From Microthrixaceae bacterium (GTDB lineage Bacteria > Actinomycetota > Acidimicrobiia > Acidimicrobiales > DATDAH01): 64,000 nt of DNA. The DNA lies in contig JACJWK010000003.1 in NCBI GenBank assembly GCA_020637195.1, positions 124,001 to 188,000 on the forward strand, written 5' to 3'. Position 1 is the first letter of the stretch. Each line of letters opens with the position of its first letter. Of this stretch, positions 23,463 to 30,156 are shown one piece after another. The position numbers and the translations under genes are program-made. The notes beneath the pieces were generated by a model that was given only the letters and a program-made list of their open reading frames with translations, was not told where the DNA came from and did not search any database.

Positions 23463-25019
23463 CTACGCCGACACGGCCCTGCCCGTCGGCCACGACCCGG
23501 GCAGTCCCTGGGCCCGCCAGACGGCGAGGGCCACGGCGGCGAAGACCGCATCCGACCCGTTGACCGGCGCCGAGGACGACGGCTCGATGTCGACGGCCAC
23601 CGGCGGCGTGTCCGCGGCCCGCAGCACCCCGAACGAGCGGATGGTCAGGTCGTGCACCTCACCGGACCCGTCCACGACCAACCCCTCGCTGGTGACCCAG
23701 CCGAGCGCCATGTGGGCCGCCCCGATGCAGTACGAGCGCAGGACGACCTCGTCGAGGGGATCGCCGCAGCGCACCCGCACCCGCAGGCCGTCGGGGCCGA
23801 CCTCGGCCTCGGCCACCCCTCCCCCGGGGGCCACGATCTCGCTGGCACCGGTGGCCGCGGCCACGAGCACCGCCGCCTCGGCCCAGCCCGCGGCGCGCAG
23901 CGCGAGCGACGTCCGGGGCCCGACCACGTCGACCGCTTCGACCCGCAGCCCGGGCGCCACCCGGGCCACCGCCTCCTCGACGCCCGGCGTGCGCGCCACC
24001 CGCAGCACGCCGTGGCCGGACGCGTCGGCACCCCCGGCCACCGGGGGTCGCTTGGGGCCCAGGCGCACCGTGTCCTCCCGGGTGGACAGCACCCGGACGG
24101 GCCGGCCGTGCTCGTCGGCGAGGCGCCGGGCGACGGCCCCCACCCCGGAGGCCACCTTCCCGCCGAACGCGCCGCCGTTGGCGAGGGGCGAGGCGGGCTC
24201 GCCGCCCGGCGCGCACCAGGACGCGTCGGGCTCGAGGTAGGCGGGTTCGACCCAGGTGGTTCGCAGCGTGGCGGCCCAGTCGCCCTCGGGGAGCGCGATC
24301 GGGTGCGCCAGCGCCTCGGTCGTGCGTCGGCCCTGGCGCTTGCCCGACCGGGCCCGGGCCTCGGCGAGGCTCTCGGCCACCACCCAGTCGCCGTCGACCG
24401 AGCGCAGCGCCACGAGCGCGTCGTCGGGCGCGGTGTCGTCGGCGAAGCCGGCCCGCCCCAGCGCCACCTCGGGACCGACGTGCTGCGCGGCACCACCTTC
24501 GAGCGTGGCCCGCTGCGCCGCCGCGTCCAGGTCGCGACCGGCGTTGCGGGTGGCGGCCTCGTCGGCGCCGAGGGCGAACGCCTCGACGATGGTGCGCCAG
24601 CCCGTGCACCGGCAGAGGTGGGCGGCGAGGGACCGCTCGACCGCGGCCTCGTCGTCGGGGCCCACCCCCTTGGCCTCGAGCGCCGCCAGCCGCACGATGA
24701 TGCCGGGCGTGCAGAACCCGCACTGGCTGGCCCCCGTGGCGCAGAAGCGCTCGGCCCACCCGGCCCGCTCGGCGGGATCCATCCCGTCGAGGGTGGTGAC
24801 CCTGCGCCCGGCGACCCGGCGGGCCGGGGTGACGCAGGCCACCCGCGGCGCGCCGTCGACCAGGACGGTGCAGCACCCGCACTGGCCCTGCGGGCTGCAG
24901 CCGTCCTTCGGGGCCCGCTTGCCGAGGTGGTCGCGCAGGGCGTCGAGCAGCGACCCGCCGTCGTCGTCCACGGTGACGTCGACGCCGTCGACGCTGAAGG
25001 AGCAGCTCACCGGACCCAC
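23463..25019 (-). CDS. Fusion of [2Fe-2S] subunit with a shortened molybdenum hydroxylase large-subunit-like part
   Basis: A 518-residue protein. Residues 1-165 are a CoxS/XdhA-type small subunit with both clusters: GCSPQGQCGCCTV plus a later Cys for the plant-type cluster (spacing C-x5-C rather than the usual C-x4-C), then GASQCGFCTPGIIV and HLCRCTGW for the second. The rest resembles a xanthine-dehydrogenase large subunit cut down to about 350 residues instead of about 750: VEPAYLEPDASWCAPG, GGAFGGKVASGVGAVARRLADEHGRPVRVLSTRED, and a C-terminal APVNGSDAVFAAVALAV. Long central parts of the Mo-cofactor site appear missing. No FAD or cofactor-maturation genes are nearby. Function unclear. Confidence 0.75.
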   Translation of the reverse strand: MGPVSCSFSVDGVDVTVDDDGGSLLDALRDHLGKRAPKDGCSPQGQCGCCTVLVDGAPRVACVTPARRVAGRRVTTLDGMDPAERAGWAERFCATGASQCGFCTPGIIVRLAALEAKGVGPDDEAAVERSLAAHLCRCTGWRTIVEAFALGADEAATRNAGRDLDAAAQRATLEGGAAQHVGPEVALGRAGFADDTAPDDALVALRSVDGDWVVAESLAEARARSGKRQGRRTTEALAHPIALPEGDWAATLRTTWVEPAYLEPDASWCAPGGEPASPLANGGAFGGKVASGVGAVARRLADEHGRPVRVLSTREDTVRLGPKRPPVAGGADASGHGVLRVARTPGVEEAVARVAPGLRVEAVDVVGPRTSLALRAAGWAEAAVLVAAATGASEIVAPGGGVAEAEVGPDGLRVRVRCGDPLDEVVLRSYCIGAAHMALGWVTSEGLVVDGSGEVHDLTIRSFGVLRAADTPPVAVDIEPSSSAPVNGSDAVFAAVALAVWRAQGLPGSWPTGRAVSA

Positions 25020-25021
25020 GT

Positions 25022-25027
25022 TAGATT
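25022..25027 (+). promoter_or_regulatory. -10 element (TAGATT), leaderless promoter of the thioredoxin-like lipoprotein
   Basis: TAGATT ends 6 bases before the ATG at 25034. Only 14 bases separate this gene from the divergent fusion gene, whose own promoter must lie inside the lipoprotein coding region. Confidence 0.6.
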
Positions 25028-25033
25028 CGGGAC

Positions 25034-25957
25034 ATGCCCGCCCCCTCCCCCAGGATCTCGCGTCGCGCCGTGCTCGCCGGGGCGGCCGGCGCCGCGGGGG
25101 TCGCCCTCCTCGCCGCCTGTGGGAGCAGCGGGGGCGACGACGACACCGCCGACGGTTCGGGCGACGACGGCGGCTCCGGGGGCGCGGGCTTCAACCTCTC
25201 GGCGATCTTCCCCCCCGACGGCCTGCTCGTGGCCGGCACCGCGCAGCGCCTGCCGTTCACGCTGTCCGACGCCACCGGCGTCCCCGTCGACGAGCCCCCC
25301 GCGTCGCTCGAGTTCGTGGTGCAGACCGCCGACGGCGAGCCGGTCGGCGAGCCCGTCACGGTCGAGCGCCACGACGAGGGCATCCCCACCGCCTACTTCC
25401 CCCTGCGGTTCGAGTTCCCCGCCCCCGGCGACTACCAGGCCACCACCACGGTGGACGGCGAGGAGCTGACCCCGCGGGTGTTCCGGGTGTCCGAGCCCGA
25501 GGCCGTGGCCGTCCCCCAGCCGGGCCAGGCGATGATCCCGGTGCCGACGCCCACCACCGCCGACGCCCGCGGCGTCGACCCCATCTGCACCCGTGAGCCC
25601 GAGTGCGACCTGCACGGCGTCACCCTCACCGAGGCCCTCGACGAGGGGGTCCCGGTGGCGCTGCTGATCGCCACGCCGGCCTACTGCCAGACCGCGATCT
25701 GCGGGCCGGTGCTCGACGTGCTCCTCAGCCAGGAGGAGGCGTTCCCGAACGTGCGCATGGTGCACGCCGAGGTGTACAAGGACGCCGCCGCGGTCGACAA
25801 CATCGCCGAGGCCGAGCTGGCCCCCGTCGTCGAGGACTACCAGCTCGGCTACGAGCCGGTGCTCTTCCTGGCCAACGCCGACGGCACCATCGCCCAGCGG
25901 CTCGACACCATCTTCGACGAGTCCGAGGTGGCCGAGGCGCTCGCGCAGCTCAGCTGA
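25034..25957 (+). CDS. Tat-type lipoprotein with C-terminal thioredoxin-like domain
   Basis: Extracytoplasmic lipoprotein of 307 residues. The N-terminus has a twin-arginine (ISRRAVLAG) and a lipobox LAAC, then a Gly/Asp-rich tether. Residues about 50-165 look like a beta-sandwich (LPFTLSDATGVPVDEPPASLEFVV). The last 120 residues suggest a thioredoxin fold: VALLIATPAYCQTAICGPVLDVLL places two cysteines as C-x4-C where a redox motif would be, and GYEPVLFLANADGTIAQRLD resembles the cis-Pro region. A redox or metal role outside the cell is plausible. It ends 55 bases before the convergent erpA gene. Confidence 0.75.
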   Translation: MPAPSPRISRRAVLAGAAGAAGVALLAACGSSGGDDDTADGSGDDGGSGGAGFNLSAIFPPDGLLVAGTAQRLPFTLSDATGVPVDEPPASLEFVVQTADGEPVGEPVTVERHDEGIPTAYFPLRFEFPAPGDYQATTTVDGEELTPRVFRVSEPEAVAVPQPGQAMIPVPTPTTADARGVDPICTREPECDLHGVTLTEALDEGVPVALLIATPAYCQTAICGPVLDVLLSQEEAFPNVRMVHAEVYKDAAAVDNIAEAELAPVVEDYQLGYEPVLFLANADGTIAQRLDTIFDESEVAEALAQLS

Positions 25958-26012
25958 GCGCCGCTCCGAGCCGAGGACGTCGGCGCCACCCAGGCCGTGC
26001 TCTGGCGGCGCC

Positions 26013-26372
26013 TCAGCTGAAGGACTGGCCGCAACCGCAGCTGCGCTGCGCGTTGGGGTTGTCGATCGAGAACCCCGCGTCGTTCAGGCCGTCCTTGTAG
26101 TCGAGGGTGGCGCCCTGGAGGAGCTGCGCGCTCGACGGGTCGACGATGACCTTCACACCGCTCTTCTCGTCGACGATGTCGTCGCCGGCGATGTCGGAGT
26201 CGAAGAACATCTCGTAGCTGAAGCCCGAGCAGCCGCCGGGCCGCACGGCGACGCGCAACGCCAGCGACTCGTCGCCCTCGGCCACGATGAGCTCCTTCAC
26301 CTTCGACGCGGCGGTGTCGGTGAGGATCATCACGGAGGAGGCGCCCTTGGTGAGGTCTTCGGTGAGGCTCAT
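26013..26372 (-). CDS. erpA: Iron-sulfur cluster insertion protein, ErpA/HesB family
   Basis: A-type carrier of 119 residues that delivers Fe-S clusters to target proteins. The three cluster cysteines are present: one in RPGGCSGFSYEMFF and two in RSCGCGQSF at the C-terminus. The rest is standard (ILTDTAASKVKELI, GVKVIVDPSSAQLLQGATLDYKDGLNDAGFSIDNPNA). Its ATG overlaps the stop of the upstream regulator gene by 4 bases, so the two are co-translated. Confidence 0.94.
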   Translation of the reverse strand: MSLTEDLTKGASSVMILTDTAASKVKELIVAEGDESLALRVAVRPGGCSGFSYEMFFDSDIAGDDIVDEKSGVKVIVDPSSAQLLQGATLDYKDGLNDAGFSIDNPNAQRSCGCGQSFS

Positions 26373-27082
26373 GGATCCATCCTATCGGTGAGTCGGTCGT
26401 TGGCTTCGGGGGCGGTTCGGGGCGCTGCGCCCACCAGCTCGACCTGGCAGGGCGAGCGGTGGACCAGGCTGTGGAACTCGGCGACCTCGTCGTCGCCGAG
26501 GGTGTCGACGAGGCCCTCGACCATGCCGCGGTGCAGACCGCAGACGAGGTCGGGGTTGGCCTCGGCGAGCTCTCGGAACGGGCAGTGCGTGAACCCGACG
26601 GTGACGCCGGCGGCATCGCCCTCGACCTCGGGGTCGAAGCCCATCTCGGCGAGCTGGCCCATCAGCGCGTCGAGGCACGGCGTGCCCGCGGGGAAGGTCT
26701 CGGCGTCGAGGCGGCCCTGCTCGCGGCCGGCCTCGGTGGCGTCGGCGCCCTCGAGCCCGGCGGTGTCGGCCATCTTGAGCAACATGGTCGCCAGGCGGGG
26801 GAACGCCGGCGGCTCGAGGCCGAGCGACGGGGCGTCGTGGGCCAGCGAGTAGAGGTGCTGGGGGCGGCCCACGCCGCCGGTGGCGCCGATGCGCAGGTCG
26901 AGCAGGCCGACGTCGCGCATGCGGTCGAGGTGGGGGCGCACCGTGTTGACGTGCAGCCCGAGCGTGTCGGCGATGTCGGCGGTGGAGCGGGGCGCCGGCG
27001 ACCGCGCCAGCTCGAGGTAGATGGCGTACCGGGTGTTGTCCCCCAGCGCCTTCAACACGTCGAGCCGAGCGTCGTTGCCCAC
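26369..27082 (-). CDS. SufR-like Fe-S-sensing transcriptional regulator
   Basis: Regulator of 237 residues with an N-terminal ArsR/DeoR-like helix-turn-helix (VLKALGDNTRYAIYLELARSPAPRSTADIADTLGLHVNTVRPHLDRM). A cysteine set in the C-terminal half (FTHCPFRELAEANPDLVCGLHRG and SPCQVEL) matches SufR-type proteins that sense cluster status with a bound Fe-S cluster. The GTG start at 27082 has a TGTAAT -10 eight bases away. It overlaps erpA by 4 bases and is divergent from mrp; an imperfect inverted repeat in the 43-base gap is the likely operator. Confidence 0.85.
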   Translation of the reverse strand: MGNDARLDVLKALGDNTRYAIYLELARSPAPRSTADIADTLGLHVNTVRPHLDRMRDVGLLDLRIGATGGVGRPQHLYSLAHDAPSLGLEPPAFPRLATMLLKMADTAGLEGADATEAGREQGRLDAETFPAGTPCLDALMGQLAEMGFDPEVEGDAAGVTVGFTHCPFRELAEANPDLVCGLHRGMVEGLVDTLGDDEVAEFHSLVHRSPCQVELVGAAPRTAPEANDRLTDRMDP

Positions 27083-27090
27083 GACCAGAG

Positions 27091-27120
27091 ATTACACGGT
27101 GGTTCCCGGTAAAATCACCG
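27091..27120. promoter_or_regulatory. Divergent promoter and probable operator between the SufR-like gene and mrp
   Basis: TGTAAT on the minus strand (27096-27091) is a -10 for the SufR-like gene. TAAAAT on the plus strand (27110-27115) is a -10 for mrp. CGGTGGTT (from 27098) and AATCACCG (to 27120) form an inverted repeat with one mismatch that covers both, a natural site for the SufR-like protein. Confidence 0.5.
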
Positions 27121-27125
27121 GCGCG

Positions 27126-28385
27126 ATGACCAATTCCACGGCACCGACGGCTGCGCCCCCCACCACCGAGGAGGTGATGGGGGTCCTCCGCGGCGTCATC
27201 GACCCCGAGCTGGGCAGCGACATCGTCGACCTCGGCATGGCCAAGGGCGCCACCGTGGGCGCCGACGGCACGGTCCGCCTCACCATCGCCCTGACCACGG
27301 CGGGCTGTCCCCTGCGCGCCCAGATCCAGAAGGACGCCAAGGCGCGGGTGGCGTCGCTGCCCGGCGTCGCCGCCGTCAAGATCGACTGGACCGAGCTCAG
27401 CGCCGAGGAGAAGGCCGCCACCATGAGCACCGCCCGGCGCAACGCCGCCGAGCGGGCACCCGAGAACGAGATCCCACCCACCGCGAAGGTCATCACCATC
27501 GCGTCGGGCAAGGGCGGCGTGGGCAAGTCCTCGGTCACCGTCAACCTCGCCGCGGCGCTGGCCCGCGAGGGCTTCACCGTCGGCGTGCTCGACGCCGACA
27601 TCTGGGGCTTCTCGGTGCCCCGGATGCTGGGGGTCGAGGGCCGCCTCCAGGGCGAGGCGCCGCCCGCCGAGGCCGACGGGGAGGGCGCCGGCGGCACGGG
27701 CGCCGGCGGCAAGATCGTCCCCCACTCGTTGCCGATGGGCGACGGCCTGTTGAAGGTGGTCTCGATGGGCCTGCTCGTCGACGACGAGTCGTCGGCGCTG
27801 ATGTGGCGCGGCCTCATGCTGAACCGCGCCGTCCAGCACTTCCTCGAGGACGTCCGCTGGGGCGACCTCGACTACCTCCTCATCGACATGCCCCCCGGCA
27901 CCGGCGACGTGGCCATGGGCCTGGCCCGCATGCTGCCCCGCGCCGAGATGATCATCGTCACCACCGCGGCCGTCGCCGCGCAGAAAGTGGCCGTCCGGGC
28001 CGCCACCATGGCCCGCAAGAGCCACGTGCGGGTGGTGGGCGTGATCGAGAACATGAGCGCCTTCGTCTGCGACCACGGCGAGTCGTACCCGCTGTTCGGC
28101 TCGGGCGGCGGCGCCGCCCTGGCCGCCGAGGCCGGCGTGCCCCTGCTCGGCCAGGTCCCGCTCGAGCCCTCGGTCTCACGCGGCGGCGACACCGGCTCCC
28201 CGGTCGCCCTCGGCGAGGGCCCCGCGGCCGAGGCCTTCCGCACCATCGCCGGCGTGATCGTGCGCGAGGCGGTGCCGCCGGTCGAGATGGCGGGCTGCTC
28301 GGCCCGCATCCTCGACGCCGCCGTCGCCGCCCTCGACGCGCTCGACGCCGGAACCGCCCCTGCCACCTCCGACGGCGGCGACTGA
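27126..28385 (+). CDS. mrp: Mrp/NBP35 family Fe-S carrier ATPase with MIP18 domain
   Basis: Cytoplasmic P-loop scaffold for Fe-S cluster delivery, 419 residues from the ATG at 27126. Residues about 15-100 are a MIP18/DUF59 domain (VMGVLRGVIDPELGSDIVDLGM, TTAGCPLRAQIQ). Then comes the deviant Walker A SGKGGVGKSS, the switch region LDADIWGFSVPRMLG and LIDMPPGTGD. The CxxC motif found in many Mrp proteins is reduced to MSAFVCDHGESYPLFG, a form I associate with actinobacteria. It is divergent from the SufR-like gene, next to erpA, so the locus is dedicated to Fe-S supply. Confidence 0.94.
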   Translation: MTNSTAPTAAPPTTEEVMGVLRGVIDPELGSDIVDLGMAKGATVGADGTVRLTIALTTAGCPLRAQIQKDAKARVASLPGVAAVKIDWTELSAEEKAATMSTARRNAAERAPENEIPPTAKVITIASGKGGVGKSSVTVNLAAALAREGFTVGVLDADIWGFSVPRMLGVEGRLQGEAPPAEADGEGAGGTGAGGKIVPHSLPMGDGLLKVVSMGLLVDDESSALMWRGLMLNRAVQHFLEDVRWGDLDYLLIDMPPGTGDVAMGLARMLPRAEMIIVTTAAVAAQKVAVRAATMARKSHVRVVGVIENMSAFVCDHGESYPLFGSGGGAALAAEAGVPLLGQVPLEPSVSRGGDTGSPVALGEGPAAEAFRTIAGVIVREAVPPVEMAGCSARILDAAVAALDALDAGTAPATSDGGD

Positions 28386-28425
28386 CCCCGACCGCGCGGG
28401 AAGGGCTAACGCAAGGTCGGGACGG

Positions 28426-28872
28426 TCAGCGGATGCGGAGCCGGGCCAGGTGGGGCGGCAGCGAGCCCACCACCCGACGGGGCTCGGCGGGCGGGTCGGG
28501 GAACGGCACCGCGCACGCCTCGTCGCCGTCGGGCCCGGTGGTCTGGCCGGCGTCGACGCCCATGCCCCGCAGGATCAGCCGGCAGTCCCACTCGGTCTCG
28601 ATCGACATCGACTCGGCCGGGCCCTCGTAGAGGTCGACCACCACCGCGTCGTCGCCGGGGTAGAGGCGGCGCAGGTACTCGGGGGCGTAGACGGCCACGC
28701 CGGCGACCTCACCGACCACCTCCTGGTCGGGACCCGGCCAGAAGTCCTCGTACAGGAACGGGGCCGTCGACTCGCAGCACCCCGTCCCGATCGTGATGGT
28801 CAGGGCCCCACGCCGAGCGCCGAGCGCCCGCCGCACCACCCCCTCCGCCGCAGAGGTCGCTTCGACTCGCAC
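28426..28872 (-). CDS. DUF779-like protein
   Basis: A 148-residue soluble protein resembling DUF779, a family often found beside aldehyde dehydrogenases; function unknown. Recognisable parts are VEATSAAEGVVRRALGARRGALTITIGTGCCESTAPFLY (with the family's CC pair) and VVGEVAGVAVYAPEYLRRLYPGDDAVVVDLY. I start it at the GTG at 28872 because a TAGGCT -10 (28885-28880) ends 7 bases before; a GTG at 28875 is equally in frame. The frame stays open far upstream, but that part is low-complexity. The C-terminal 40 residues (AEPRRVVGSLPPHLARLRIR) are an extension. Confidence 0.72.
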   Translation of the reverse strand: MRVEATSAAEGVVRRALGARRGALTITIGTGCCESTAPFLYEDFWPGPDQEVVGEVAGVAVYAPEYLRRLYPGDDAVVVDLYEGPAESMSIETEWDCRLILRGMGVDAGQTTGPDGDEACAVPFPDPPAEPRRVVGSLPPHLARLRIR

Positions 28873-28879
28873 CACGAAG

Positions 28880-28885
28880 AGCCTA
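28880..28885 (-). promoter_or_regulatory. -10 element (TAGGCT), leaderless promoter of the DUF779-like gene
   Basis: TAGGCT reads on the minus strand and ends 7 bases before the GTG at 28872. It argues against the longer reading that starts at 29124. Confidence 0.5.
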
Positions 28886-29124
28886 GAACCGAGAGGACGA
28901 GCGTGAGCGCCGAGCGCCCCGAGAAGAACGGGGTGGAGGGCGGCGCCCCGACGCCAACCGCGAGAAGGGAGCAGCTCGGGGGGTGGCGGCGGAACGGCTT
29001 CCGGCGCAGCGAGGGACGAGCGAAGCCGGAAACGGACTCCGCCGACAGGACCCGCCGAGCTGCGGTCAGTCACCACGAGCGAGAACCCACCAAAGAGGGG
29101 CGCCGCCCGCGGGGGATGCCCCAC
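28886..29124. other. Non-coding gap with one inverted repeat
   Basis: About 240 bases with no convincing gene. TTCCGGC (28999-29005) and GCCGGAA (29025-29031) form a stem with a 19-base loop. This could terminate the aldo-keto reductase transcript, which ends at 29125. The stretch also contains GAGC/GAAGCCG-type words that recur at 60403-60581. Confidence 0.3.
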
Positions 29125-30117
29125 CTAGCCGTGTTGCCAGAACCGGTGCTTCAGGCTGGTGGTGCCGTCGAGGGCCACGGCGTCGAGGCGGTCCATCTCG
29201 TCGGGGGTGAGGGCCCAGCCGAGGGCGCCGGCGTTGTCGCCGGCCTGGCGGGCGTTCTTGGCGCCGGGGATGGGCACCGCGCCCTTCTGGATCAGCCAGC
29301 GCAGCGCCACCTGGCTGGGGGTGCGGCCGTCGTGGGTCTCGCCGAGGCTCCGCAGCTCGGCGACGATCGGGTCGATCTTCTCCCACGGGTGGGCGGAGAA
29401 GTCGCGGTTGCCGGGGGGCGGGTTGGCGGCGGAGTACTTGCCGGTGAGGCGGCCCTGCCCGATGGGCGAGTAGGCGAGCGGCACGACGCCGAGGCGCCGG
29501 CAGGTGTCGAGGAGGCCGACGTTCTCGGGCCGCCGGCGCAGCAGGGAGAGCTCGATCTGGTTGGTGGCGAGGGCGACGTTGCGCTGGGCCAGCGCGGCGT
29601 GGATCGACTCGGTCTCTCGCGCCGAGTAGTTGGAGACCCCGACGGCGGCGACGAGGCCCTCGTCGACCACCGCGGCGAGGGCGTCGGCCAGGGCGCGGTG
29701 GGAGCGGAGGCTGACCGGCCCGTGCAGCTGGTACAGGTCGATGCGCTCGATGCCGAGGCGGTCGAGCGAGGCCAGCGCCGCCCGCCGCAGGGCCTTGCCG
29801 ACATCGAGCTTCCAGGGGGCGGGCATGAACTTCGTGGCGATGACGAGCCGGTCGCGGTCGACCCCCGAGGACGCGAGCAGGCGCCCGATGATGCGCTCGC
29901 TCTCGCCGCCGCCGTACACCTCGGCGGTGTCGAAGAGGGTGACGCCGGCGGCGATCGACGCCTCCCACGCCTCGGCGATGGTGGCCTCGGTGAGGGTGGC
30001 GTCGTAGCCGCCCATGCCCCACGTCGACTTGTCCCCCCAGGCCCAGGTGCCGACGCCCAGGGGGGCGAAGGGCGTGTCGAGCCCGGCGAACCGGACCTGG
30101 TCACCGGAGGGCGTCAT
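29125..30117 (-). CDS. Aldo/keto reductase
   Basis: NADPH-dependent oxidoreductase with a TIM barrel, 330 residues. The catalytic tetrad can be followed: Asp and Tyr in LFDTAEVYGGGESE, Lys in VIATKFMPAPW and His in LYQLHGP. Cofactor-binding stretches include GVSNYSARE, YSPIGQGRLTGKY and IPGAKNARQAGDNAGALGW. A TAGCGT hexamer (30131-30126) ends 8 bases before the ATG. It appears to be read alone. Substrate unknown. Confidence 0.93.
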   Translation of the reverse strand: MTPSGDQVRFAGLDTPFAPLGVGTWAWGDKSTWGMGGYDATLTEATIAEAWEASIAAGVTLFDTAEVYGGGESERIIGRLLASSGVDRDRLVIATKFMPAPWKLDVGKALRRAALASLDRLGIERIDLYQLHGPVSLRSHRALADALAAVVDEGLVAAVGVSNYSARETESIHAALAQRNVALATNQIELSLLRRRPENVGLLDTCRRLGVVPLAYSPIGQGRLTGKYSAANPPPGNRDFSAHPWEKIDPIVAELRSLGETHDGRTPSQVALRWLIQKGAVPIPGAKNARQAGDNAGALGWALTPDEMDRLDAVALDGTTSLKHRFWQHG

Positions 30118-30156
30118 GGAGCGCCACGCTACCGGCAGGCCGGCGGGGGCGACCGC

